From Simonsiella muelleri ATCC 29453 (GTDB lineage Bacteria > Pseudomonadota > Gammaproteobacteria > Burkholderiales > Neisseriaceae): a DNA stretch of 64,000 bases. The translations under genes and the position numbers were made by a program. The notes below the pieces were generated by a model, which had not been told where the DNA came from, searched no databases, and worked only from the letters and a program-made list of their open reading frames with translations. This document shows positions 51,535 through 60,345 of this stretch, piece by piece. Location: positions 310,001 through 374,000 of the forward strand of contig NZ_CP019448.1 of assembly GCF_002951835.1 (NCBI RefSeq). The letters are read 5' to 3'. The number at the start of each line of letters is the position of its first letter. Position 1 is the stretch's first letter.

Positions 51535-53811
51535 TCAAATTTTACACGCTCCACCTGCGCAACCATCGTCTTGTAAATCTTGCTGAACGTCTTCTGCGCC
51601 ATCTCGCGTATTATGATAATACAATGTTTTGACACCATATTTATACGCTGATAATAAATCTTTCAACATCTGATTCATTGGCACACGCCCACCTTCAAAA
51701 CGTTTAGGATCGTAGCTGGTGTTTGCGGAAATGGCTTGGTCAATGAATTTTTGCATGACGCCAACCAATTTTAGATAACCATCATTGCTGCCCATTTGCC
51801 ATAAGGTTTCGTACTGACCTTTCAGGCGTTCAAATTCGGGTACGACTTGTTTCAAAATGCCATCTTTGGACGCTTTGACGGTTACCAAACCACGTGGCGG
51901 CTCAATGCCATTTGTCGCGTTAGCAATTTGCGAGCTGGTTTCTGATGGCATTAATGCGGTTAGTGTGCTGTTTCGTAAACCATATTTGACAATATCAGCG
52001 CGTAAAGTTTCCCAATCCAAATGCAATGGTTCATCACAGAATTTGTCTAAGTCTGCTTTATAAGTATCAATTGGCAAAATGCCTTGTGCGTAAGTCGTTT
52101 CGTTGAATAGGGGACACGCACCGTATTCTTTCGCTAAATTCATAGACGCTTTGAGTAAATAATATTGCATTGCTTCAAAGGTGCGGTGAGTCAAGCTAAT
52201 TGCGCTGCCATCGCTGTATTTCACGCCATTTTTTGCCAAATAATACGCGTAATTAATCACACCAATGCCCAAAGTGCGGCGATTCATGGTGGCTTTTTTC
52301 GCGGCAAGCACAGGATAATCCTGATAATCCAATAATGCGTCCAATGCGCGTACAGCCAAATCTGCCAACGGTTCAAATTCGTTCACATCAGTAATCGCGC
52401 CTAAATTAAACGCCGACAGTGTACACAACGCAATCTCACCATTTTCATCATTGATATTATTCAATGGCTTAGTTGGTAAAGCGATTTCCAAACACAAATT
52501 AGATTGGCGAACAGGTGCAACTTTCGGGTCAAATGGGCTGTGCGTGTTGCAGTGATCCACGTTTTGAATGTAAATGCGTCCTGTACCTGCGCGTTCCTGC
52601 ATCAAAATGGAGAATAAATCCGATGCTGCTACTGTGCGTTTGCGAATGGACTCGGTTTGTTCGTATTGGGTATATAAGCGTTCAAATTCGTCTTGGTCGG
52701 CGAAAAATGCTTCGTATAATCCAGGAACTTCGTTGGGAGAAAATAGCGTAATATTTTGATTTTTAATTAAACGTGTGTACAACAAGCGATTGATTTGCAC
52801 ACCATAATCTAAATGACGTACGCGGTTTTCTTCCACGCCACGATTATTTTTCAGCACCAATAAACTTTCCGCCTCAATGTGCCATAACGGATAGAACAAA
52901 GTCGCTGCACCACCACGTACACCGCCTTGAGAGCAAGATTTGACGGCTGCCTGAAACATTTTGAAAAATGGAATACAGCCTGTGTGTTGTGCTTCACCGC
53001 CACGAATTTCGCTACCCAAACCGCGAATGTGTCCTGCATTGATGCCGATACCTGCGCGTTGCGAAACATATTTGACAATAGCGGATGTTGTGGCGTTGAT
53101 GCTGTCTAAATTATCATCGCATTCAATCAACACGCATGAACTGAATTGGCGTGTGGGCGTACGCACACCAGCCATAATGGGCGTAGGCAGAGAAATTTTG
53201 AATTGCGATACCGCGTCATAAAAGCGTTTCACATAATCCAAACGTGTGGTTTGCGGATATTTGGCAAATAAACACATCGCTACCAAAATATATAAAAATT
53301 GTGGGCTTTCATAAATTTGTTTGGTAACGCGATTTTGTACCAAATATTTGCCTTCCAATTGTTTCACTGCGGCGTAAGAGAAATTTAAATCACGTTCATG
53401 GTCAATATACTGATTTAATTCATTAAATTCGGATTCTGTGTAATCAGATAACAAATGTTTGTCGTATTTGCCCGATGCCACCAATTTGTTAACATGGTCA
53501 AATAAATGCGGCGGTGTGTAGTCTCCGTATGCGATTTTACGCAAATGGAAAATCGCCAAACGTGCTGCAAGGTATTGATAATCTGGAGTTTCTTCTGAAA
53601 TTAAGTCTGCTGCAGATTTGATGATGGTTTCGTGAATATCTTTGGTGTGAATGCCATTATAAAATTGGATATGGGATTTTAGTTCCACCTGCGACACCGA
53701 TACATTGTTCAAACCTTCTGCCGCCCAATCTAATACGCGATGAATTTTATCTAAATTGATGGGTTCTAATTGACCGTTTCGTTTTGTAACTTTGAGTGTG
53801 CTGGTGTTCAT
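51535..53811 (-). CDS. nrdA: Ribonucleoside-diphosphate reductase subunit alpha
   Basis: 758 residues from the ATG at 53811. Short N-terminal ATP cone (LKVTKRNGQLEPINLDKIHR), class Ia catalytic core with FSSCVLIECDDNL and NLCLEIALPTKP, and the C-terminal redox cysteines in DGCAGGACKI. It reduces ribonucleotides to deoxyribonucleotides with a NrdB radical subunit. nrdB is not adjacent on either side, which is unusual; a CREE-like repeat starts directly after the stop. Confidence 0.94.
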   Translation of the reverse strand: MNTSTLKVTKRNGQLEPINLDKIHRVLDWAAEGLNNVSVSQVELKSHIQFYNGIHTKDIHETIIKSAADLISEETPDYQYLAARLAIFHLRKIAYGDYTPPHLFDHVNKLVASGKYDKHLLSDYTESEFNELNQYIDHERDLNFSYAAVKQLEGKYLVQNRVTKQIYESPQFLYILVAMCLFAKYPQTTRLDYVKRFYDAVSQFKISLPTPIMAGVRTPTRQFSSCVLIECDDNLDSINATTSAIVKYVSQRAGIGINAGHIRGLGSEIRGGEAQHTGCIPFFKMFQAAVKSCSQGGVRGGAATLFYPLWHIEAESLLVLKNNRGVEENRVRHLDYGVQINRLLYTRLIKNQNITLFSPNEVPGLYEAFFADQDEFERLYTQYEQTESIRKRTVAASDLFSILMQERAGTGRIYIQNVDHCNTHSPFDPKVAPVRQSNLCLEIALPTKPLNNINDENGEIALCTLSAFNLGAITDVNEFEPLADLAVRALDALLDYQDYPVLAAKKATMNRRTLGIGVINYAYYLAKNGVKYSDGSAISLTHRTFEAMQYYLLKASMNLAKEYGACPLFNETTYAQGILPIDTYKADLDKFCDEPLHLDWETLRADIVKYGLRNSTLTALMPSETSSQIANATNGIEPPRGLVTVKASKDGILKQVVPEFERLKGQYETLWQMGSNDGYLKLVGVMQKFIDQAISANTSYDPKRFEGGRVPMNQMLKDLLSAYKYGVKTLYYHNTRDGAEDVQQDLQDDGCAGGACKI

Positions 53812-54034
53812 TATCTTGTCCAAATTGTTAAAATGCGTGAGCCGTTATTGCGGTGGCAAAAATATAGTGGGGCGCATCATACGATTTTTCAGGCAGCCTG
53901 AACAGGCTTGACAAAACTAAGCTATTCACACCAAAGGGATATTTTTTATTCATTTAATTCAATATGTTATATTCATAACATTGAAATCATTCAATCTATC
54001 GTTGCTTAAAAATGTAGCAAAAATCCGACAATAA

Positions 54035-54064
54035 AGGCAGCCTGAAAACGGTTTCAGGCTGCCT
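54035..54064. terminator. Inverted DUS pair after lepB
   Basis: AGGCAGCCTGAAA and TTTCAGGCTGCCT around a 4-base loop: a near-perfect strong hairpin just downstream of the lepB stop. Confidence 0.8.
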
Positions 54065-54083
54065 GAATGAGATTAATAATAGA

Positions 54084-55100
54084 TTATTGAATGCTGTTGC
54101 CGATGCGTTTCATGTTGCCTGCATTCATCCAAATAAAAAATGCTTTGCCGACAATTAATCGGTCGTCTACAAATCCCCAATAACGGCTGTCTGCGCTGTT
54201 GTCGCGATTATCGCCCATGGCAAAATATTTACCTTCGGGAACATGGCATTTGAAGCTGCTGCCGTCCTCTGAATATTCACAATTTTCTGCCAATCCGCTA
54301 GCAAAATCCAATTCATTCATGCGGTTTTGATACGCATTAAACGTGCGAACATCAACTGATGGCACATCTTCTACTTTCAAAACACCAAAACTTTTGCCAT
54401 CAAAGGCAGCCTGAAAATGTTCAGCGGTTTGGGTTTGTTGGTTGTCGTTATCATCGGGATAACGGTATTCGCCGATGGATTTATCGTGTTCTACGATACC
54501 ATTGACGGTTAAAATTTTATCTTTGTATTCAATAATATCGCCAGGTACACCCACAATACGTTTGATGTAATTGACTTTGGTATCCACTGGAAAATTAAAC
54601 ACTGCTACATCGCCACGTGCTACTTTTCCAATAGGAATCAATACATTATTTAATACAGGTACACGAATGCCATAAGTGAATTTATTAACCAAAATAAAAT
54701 CGCCCTTTTCCAATCCAGGACGCATGGAACTAGACGGAATTTGGAATGGTTCAGCGATAAAAGTCCGCAACACAAACACCACGCCAATAATCGGAAAAAT
54801 ACTCGCCATGTAATCACGAAAATGATTGTTATCCAAGCTATTTTTATTTTGCCGACCCCATTTTGACCACGTCCACACTGTACCAGTCAAAACCGTGAAC
54901 AGCAGTAAAATGGCAGTAAAACTCCACGCCAGACCCGATGATAAAACACCGAAAATCCCCACCATCAACAGCAGGTAGCCCCATTGCAACGCGCTGCTCC
55001 ATTCGCCTTCTGCGGTACGCTGTTTACTGCCCGAAAACAGCATGATTGCTCCAGCAATCAATGCGCCGATGGCTGCGTATGTGATTTGATTCAATTCCAC
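54084..55100 (-). CDS. lepB: Signal peptidase I
   Basis: 338 residues from the GTG at 55100, which has AGGACAAAAA in front; the longer frame begins in a DUS. Membrane helices in the first 115 residues. Catalytic serine in PSSSMRPGLEKGDF, catalytic lysine in NYIKRIVGVPGD, and MGDNRDNSADSRYWGFV near the C-terminus. Removes signal peptides at the outer face of the inner membrane. In relatives it directly follows lepA; here an R-M system separates them. Confidence 0.93.
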   Translation of the reverse strand: MELNQITYAAIGALIAGAIMLFSGSKQRTAEGEWSSALQWGYLLLMVGIFGVLSSGLAWSFTAILLLFTVLTGTVWTWSKWGRQNKNSLDNNHFRDYMASIFPIIGVVFVLRTFIAEPFQIPSSSMRPGLEKGDFILVNKFTYGIRVPVLNNVLIPIGKVARGDVAVFNFPVDTKVNYIKRIVGVPGDIIEYKDKILTVNGIVEHDKSIGEYRYPDDNDNQQTQTAEHFQAAFDGKSFGVLKVEDVPSVDVRTFNAYQNRMNELDFASGLAENCEYSEDGSSFKCHVPEGKYFAMGDNRDNSADSRYWGFVDDRLIVGKAFFIWMNAGNMKRIGNSIQ

Positions 55101-55268
55101 TTTTTGTCCTAATGATTGATTATTAAAATAAAACAGCAGCGCATGAGTTTCAGGCTGCCTGAAAATTATAACAGTGAATCCCAAAATTGGAACAATGTTT
55201 GTTCAAATTAATTTTCAGGCAGCCTGAAAATGGTTTATGGGATACTGGTGTTCACGCGGTAGAAGAAA

Positions 55269-55403
55269 TCAATGCCACGCGTGAGTGTGCGATAAACTGA
55301 TTTTTTGCACCTTGCCTGTTTCAAAATAATCCTGCGAATATTGCACGTGTATGCGGTTGATTTTTCGGATTAAACGTTCGGTTTTTTGAATATCGGTTTC
55401 CAT
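55269..55403 (-). CDS. Possible 44-residue ORF, unrecognised
   Basis: METDIQKTERLIRKINRIHV followed by a short polar stretch with FETGKVQKISL. Basic and helical at the start. It lies between the methyltransferase and lepB, after a DUS. It could be a small gene or the leftover 5' end of a larger one. Weak support. Confidence 0.3.
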   Translation of the reverse strand: METDIQKTERLIRKINRIHVQYSQDYFETGKVQKISLSHTHAWH

Positions 55404-55440
55404 GATTTTTGTTTCAGGCTGCCTGAAAGCATTTGGCTTC

Positions 55441-56528
55441 CTAATATTCAATAAATTGGATAGGAAACAAGCCAAATCGTTGCTGAATAGTCGTAATAGC
55501 GACATCAGAAGCATCTATGCCAATCCATCTTCGCTGTAAACAATGTGCTGCCCATAACGTAGAACCACTTCCTGCAAAACAATCCAATACAATAGAATCG
55601 GGATTAGATGACTGTCCAATAATCATCTGCAACATTTCGGCGTTTTTTTCAGTAGGATAAATCGGATAAGCTGGGTCTTTATACCGCCAAATATCTTGAA
55701 TTTTCTTACCCTTATGGTCATCAGCAAATTTTTTAATACGCGGAACACCGTTTTTAGACCATTCCAATAAACCATGTTTATCTAATTCATCTAAATCATC
55801 TGGCGAACTGCGCCAATGCCGCCCTTTTGGTGGCATCATACCACGCCACATTGAGCCTGTTTCACCATTTTGCGTTTCTCCTGGTGCATGAATAGGAACG
55901 GTATTATATCTCCGTCCTTGTTCATCAACCTTTTGAAACATCTCTATTTTATCTTCATCTGTCAAGGGGATAGTAATATTATTAAAGATATTTTTTTTTG
56001 CATTTTTAGCATAAAAAAGCACCATATCTTTTTCATTCCCAAAAGCACGGCGCGAAAAATTTTTCGGATTAGATTTAATCCGCGCAATATCATTTTTAAA
56101 ATTATCTGCGCCAAACACTTCGTCCATGATAATTTTTAAATAATGCCCAACCTTACTATCAATATGCACATAAATTGAACCGCATGAGGATAATAATTCA
56201 CGCATTAAAATCAATCGTTCGCGCATAAATTCCAAATAATTTGCCATACTGCGATTGTCTTCATAAGCGGTTATGCCATGATTGGTTCTGCTAATGGTAC
56301 TGATTCGTTCATCAGAAATAGTAAAAATTTGTTGTGTGTTATAAGGAGGGTCAATGTAAATTAAATCAATTTTTCCATGATAACCACTATTTAATAAAAC
56401 CGACAATGCGTGGAAATTATCACCTGAAAATAAAATAGGCAGCGTTTTATCTAATTCAATTGATTGGATTTTTTTGATTGTGTCAAAATTTGACTTTCAG
56501 GCTGCTTATTAGAATAAATGAGCTGCAT
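55441..56528 (-). pseudogene. Adenine-specific DNA methyltransferase, frame broken at an A7 run
   Basis: Beta-type N6-adenine methyltransferase: LIYIDPPYNTQQIF (motif IV) early, then LDCFAGSGSTLWAAHCLQRR (motif I) near the end. The catalytic frame has no ATG or GTG upstream of FSGDNFHALSVLL, which is conserved in such enzymes. An ATG at 56528, just after the endonuclease stop, starts MQLIYSNKQPESQILTQSKK in another frame; the two join if the A run at 56469-56475 (minus strand) had eight instead of seven A. The full protein would be about 362 residues. Either phase-variable and off, a recent mutation, or a sequencing error. Confidence 0.8.
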
Positions 56529-56530
56529 AA

Positions 56531-57328
56531 TCACACCGAAAACAAATAATCACGCAATAAAACAGCTGAAATAATAACTTCATCATCAGCAAATGTTGCC
56601 AAATCACTGAACATTTTATTTTTACCCTTGATGTATAAAACGCCATCTAAAATAGCAATTGTTTTAACAGTATATTGACTTGCTGCTAATACAGATTTCA
56701 TGGTGGCAATAGTATCATTGAATTGTGCATTTTGATGTCCGCCAAAATCCGTTAAAAATTTTGCTTCACCAATGATGATGGTTTGATTGAATTTAGCAAT
56801 AAAATCTAGGCCCTTATTGTGTTGATAACCCAAATGTGTTTTGGCGAAATATTCCATTGCTTTATCGCCAGCATTAAACACGATATTGCCTTGATAATTC
56901 AAAAATTCATCAGCATCATTGGTAACAGGCACACCTAAGGCACCGCTATTTATCCAATTTTTAAATAACGGCCCAATTTGGCGATTGGTTTCTTTGGGTA
57001 CTGTGGTTTTATCCAAAATTTCATCAAAGCCCATTTCTATCAATATACCTGCTAAATGGCTAACAGTACCAGGGTTGCGTTCAAGAGCAGTTTTGTCGCG
57101 TTTCAAATAAGCAACGTAGCTGTCTTTAATCGGAAAAATCTCTTGTTTCAACAAAACTTCTAATAAGTTTCTTCCATCTCTGTTTTCTAAATGTGTGCGA
57201 ATATCTGTTTGTGTTTGTTCTGCCAATTCGCGGCGCAAATTAACCGACATGGGATAGACGCGATAAAGTTGGTCTAAATAATTACTTTGTGCTGCTAAAT
57301 CAATGCTTCTTTGTGTCCATAAATTCAT
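56531..57328 (-). CDS. Putative type II restriction endonuclease
   Basis: 265 residues, ribosome site AAAAGGATAGAAA. Near residue 180 KGLDFIAKFNQTIIIGEAKF has the D...ExK spacing of PD-(D/E)xK nucleases. HLAGILIEMGFDEIL and the rest do not let me name the specificity. It lies directly upstream of the methyltransferase (2 bases between stop and ATG) in the same direction, the layout of a compact R-M operon. Frame intact. Inserted between lepA and lepB. Confidence 0.72.
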   Translation of the reverse strand: MNLWTQRSIDLAAQSNYLDQLYRVYPMSVNLRRELAEQTQTDIRTHLENRDGRNLLEVLLKQEIFPIKDSYVAYLKRDKTALERNPGTVSHLAGILIEMGFDEILDKTTVPKETNRQIGPLFKNWINSGALGVPVTNDADEFLNYQGNIVFNAGDKAMEYFAKTHLGYQHNKGLDFIAKFNQTIIIGEAKFLTDFGGHQNAQFNDTIATMKSVLAASQYTVKTIAILDGVLYIKGKNKMFSDLATFADDEVIISAVLLRDYLFSV

Positions 57329-57376
57329 TTTCTATCCTTTTCAGATGGCATATTCTACTTCCAGGCAGCCTGAAAA

Positions 57377-59170
57377 TTATTTGTCCCCAATCTCCAAAAT
57401 CGCCAAAAATGCGCTTTGTGGGATTTCTACATTGCCCACTTGTTTCATGCGTTTTTTACCTGCTTTTTGTTTTTCCAGTAATTTTTTCTTACGCGTAATG
57501 TCGCCACCGTAACATTTTGCCAATACGTTTTTACGCAAGGCTTTCACGTTTTCACGCGCAATAATTTGACCACCGATGGCAGCCTGAACCGCAATATCAA
57601 ACATTTGGCGCGGAATCAATTCACGCATTTTGCTTGCCAATTCACGCCCACGCTGCACCGAAGTTTGACGATGTACAATCAAACTCAACGCGTCCACTTT
57701 ATCGCCATTCACCATAATGTCCAATTTTACCAAATCAGACGGCTGAAATTCCTTAAATTCATAATCCAACGAAGCATAACCGCGCGAAGTGGATTTCAGT
57801 TTGTCAAAGAAATCCATCACCACTTCATTCATTGGCAAATCGTAAGTCAGCATCACTTGACGACCGAGGTATTGCATATTGCGTTGCACGCCGCGTTTTT
57901 GATTGCACAAAGTCATCACATTGCCGACATAATCTTGTGGAACAAGAATGGTGGCGGTAATAATGGGTTCTAAAATTGTGTCAATCGTGGCAATATCAGG
58001 CAATTTGGATGGATTTTCTACTTCAATTTTGTCGCCATTTTTCATGATGACTTCATAAACCACAGTCGGCGCGGTGGTAATTAAATCCATGTCAAATTCG
58101 CGTTCCAAACGCTCTTGCACAATCTCCAAATGCAACAAGCCCAAAAAGCCACATCGGAAACCAAATCCCAACGCTTGCGATACTTCGGGTTCAAATTTCA
58201 ATGATGCATCATTGAGTTGCAGTTTTTCCAGCGCATCGCGTAAGTTTTCATAATCGTGGCTTTCCACCGGATACAAACCCGCGAATACCTGTGATTGCAC
58301 TTCTTTGAAACCTGCCAACGGTTCGGCAGCAGGATTGGCGGCAAGCGTAACCGTGTCGCCCACTTTTGCTGAACCGAGTTCTTTCACGCCAGTAATCAAA
58401 AAGCCCACTTCGCCCGCACTTAATTGTTGTTTTTGTATGGATTTTGGGGTAAATATGCCCAGTTGTTCTACTTGCGTTTCGGCTTTAGTGGACATGAAAC
58501 GCACTTTGTCTTTCAGTTTAATCGTGCCATTTTTCACGCGAATTAACATCACCACGCCAACATAATTGTCAAACCATGAATCAATAATCACGGCTTGCAA
58601 TGGCGCAGTAGGGTCGCCTTCAGGTGCAGGAATTTTCGCGACAATTTCTTCCAACACATCTTCCACGCCCAAACCTGATTTAGCAGAACACGTTACCGCA
58701 CCCACCGCATCAATACCGATGATGTCTTCAATTTCTTGTGCCACGCGGTCGGGGTCGGCGGCAGGCAAGTCAATTTTGTTCAGCACAGGCACGACTTCCA
58801 CGCCTAAATCAATCGCGGTGTAGCAGTTGGCAACGGTTTGGGCTTCCACGCCTTGCGATGCGTCTACTACCAGCAATGCGCCTTCACAGGCCGAAAGCGA
58901 ACGTGAAACTTCGTAGGAAAAGTCCACGTGTCCTGGGGTGTCAATCAAGTTGAGTTGATAGATTTCGCCATTACGTGCTTTGTAGTTTAAGGCAGCTGTT
59001 TGCGCTTTGATGGTAATCCCACGTTCTTTTTCAATATCCATAGAATCAAGAACTTGTGTACTCATTTCGCGCAAATCTAAACCACCGCAATGTTGAATAA
59101 AACGGTCGGCAAGTGTGGATTTTCCGTGGTCAATGTGGGCAATAATGGAGAAATTTCGGATATTTTTCAT
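57377..59170 (-). CDS. lepA: Elongation factor 4 (LepA)
   Basis: 597 residues. GTPase motifs AHIDHGKSTLADR, DTPGHVDFSYEVSRSL and NKIDLPAADP, and the LepA-specific C-terminal GGDITRKKKLLEKQKAGKKR. A ribosome-bound GTPase that back-translocates or remodels stalled ribosomes. Starts 270 bases from the repeat-containing gap toward folP. Confidence 0.97.
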   Translation of the reverse strand: MKNIRNFSIIAHIDHGKSTLADRFIQHCGGLDLREMSTQVLDSMDIEKERGITIKAQTAALNYKARNGEIYQLNLIDTPGHVDFSYEVSRSLSACEGALLVVDASQGVEAQTVANCYTAIDLGVEVVPVLNKIDLPAADPDRVAQEIEDIIGIDAVGAVTCSAKSGLGVEDVLEEIVAKIPAPEGDPTAPLQAVIIDSWFDNYVGVVMLIRVKNGTIKLKDKVRFMSTKAETQVEQLGIFTPKSIQKQQLSAGEVGFLITGVKELGSAKVGDTVTLAANPAAEPLAGFKEVQSQVFAGLYPVESHDYENLRDALEKLQLNDASLKFEPEVSQALGFGFRCGFLGLLHLEIVQERLEREFDMDLITTAPTVVYEVIMKNGDKIEVENPSKLPDIATIDTILEPIITATILVPQDYVGNVMTLCNQKRGVQRNMQYLGRQVMLTYDLPMNEVVMDFFDKLKSTSRGYASLDYEFKEFQPSDLVKLDIMVNGDKVDALSLIVHRQTSVQRGRELASKMRELIPRQMFDIAVQAAIGGQIIARENVKALRKNVLAKCYGGDITRKKKLLEKQKAGKKRMKQVGNVEIPQSAFLAILEIGDK

Positions 59171-59441
59171 GTTGTTGAATTCAATAATAAAATAAAAATA
59201 TGGCTACCTGAAAATAATTGATGCGTTTTCAGGCAGCCTGAAAAAGTTAAAGTACGATATTCTAACAGAAAATTTAAAGGTAGCCTGAAAAGATGACGCT
59301 TATGGTGTGGTCAAATATATGGTCGTTTAAAATGAAAAATACGACTGCGTTGTCCGTTCCCTTAATGTACGAGATGTATACGGCAGTCGTCTTGTTTTAT
59401 TTTTGATATTTAATTTATTGATTTTTAAGATAATGATTATT
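59171..59441. other. Repeat-rich gap between lepA and folP
   Basis: 271 bases with a DUS at about 59229-59243, variant copies GGCTACCTGAAAA and GGTAGCCTGAAAAG, and the CREE-like element at 59319-59400. The lepA promoter is not obvious. Confidence 0.4.
59319..59400. repeat. CREE-like element, reverse orientation
   Basis: ATGGTCGTTTAAAATGAAAA opens it, and the complement has GGACAACGCAGTCGTATTTT, matching the arm of the 40278 copy. The far end (GCAGTCGTCTTGTTTTATTT) is a partial inverted repeat of the start. Confidence 0.55.
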
Positions 59442-60278
59442 TCAGGCAGCCTGAAAAGTTTGCCAAACTTTCCACGCATCAACTGTTTCACGTACATCGT
59501 GAACGCGCACAATTTTCGCGCCTTGCGTGAGCGAGAATAGGGCGGCTGATACGCTGCCTGAAATGCGTTCGGTAGGGATTTCTTGCCCTGTAATTTCGCC
59601 AATCATGCGTTTACGCGATACGCCAACTAAATGCGGTAAATGATAACTGGTGGTTAATTTATCCAAATTTTTCATTAACATAATATTATGTGTCAGTGTT
59701 TTACCAAAACCAAAACCAGCATCTAACACAATTCTTTCGGGTACGATGCCAGCTTGAATGCACACGTCAGCGCGTTGCTGCAAATATTGAGCGACTTCAG
59801 TAACAACATTTTGATAATTTGGGTTATTTTGCATATTTTCAGGCAAGCCTTTCATGTGCATTACACACACACCGACTTGAGATTGTGCGATTAAATTCAC
59901 AGCGTTTTCGTCTTCTAAACCTTGTACGTCATTAATTATATCCACAAAATCAAAATCTAATGCTAATTTCATCACGCTAGCACGGCGCGTGTCCAAACTA
60001 ATTGGCACATTCCAGCGCGAAATTTCTGCTAACACAGGTTGAACGCGCTGCCATTCCAATTCGGGAGACACTGCCATCGCGTTTGGGCGCGTGGATTCGC
60101 CGCCAATATCCAAAATATCTGCGCCATCTTGGAGTAATTTTTCGGCGTGGGCGAGCGTGGTTTTCAGGCTGCCTGAATACGTACCGCCGTCTGAAAATGA
60201 ATCGGGTGTTATATTTAAAATGCCCATGATTTTGGGCGTGGTTAAATCAATTTGAAAGCGTTTGGTTTGCCAAAACAT
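59442..60278 (-). CDS. folP: Dihydropteroate synthase
   Basis: 278 residues. MGILNITPDSFSDGGTY, GADILDIGGESTRPNA, DAGFGFGKTLTHN and VGVSRKRMIGEITG are all DHPS signatures. It couples p-aminobenzoate to the pterin in folate synthesis and is the sulfonamide target. The stop codon comes from a DUS, giving the tail TFQAA; another DUS is translated as YSGSLKT near residue 35. Placed after ftsH as in many proteobacteria. Confidence 0.95.
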   Translation of the reverse strand: MFWQTKRFQIDLTTPKIMGILNITPDSFSDGGTYSGSLKTTLAHAEKLLQDGADILDIGGESTRPNAMAVSPELEWQRVQPVLAEISRWNVPISLDTRRASVMKLALDFDFVDIINDVQGLEDENAVNLIAQSQVGVCVMHMKGLPENMQNNPNYQNVVTEVAQYLQQRADVCIQAGIVPERIVLDAGFGFGKTLTHNIMLMKNLDKLTTSYHLPHLVGVSRKRMIGEITGQEIPTERISGSVSAALFSLTQGAKIVRVHDVRETVDAWKVWQTFQAA

Positions 60279-60298
60279 GATGTTGTCCTAATAAAAAT

Positions 60299-60334
60299 GC
60301 TGCCTGAAAACAAAGAAAATAGTTTTCAGGCAGC
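60299..60334. terminator. Inverted DUS pair between ftsH and folP
   Basis: GCTGCCTGAAAA and TTTTCAGGCAGC around a 12-base loop, just after the ftsH stop on the minus strand. Confidence 0.7.
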
Positions 60335-60345
60335 CTTTAAAGTGA

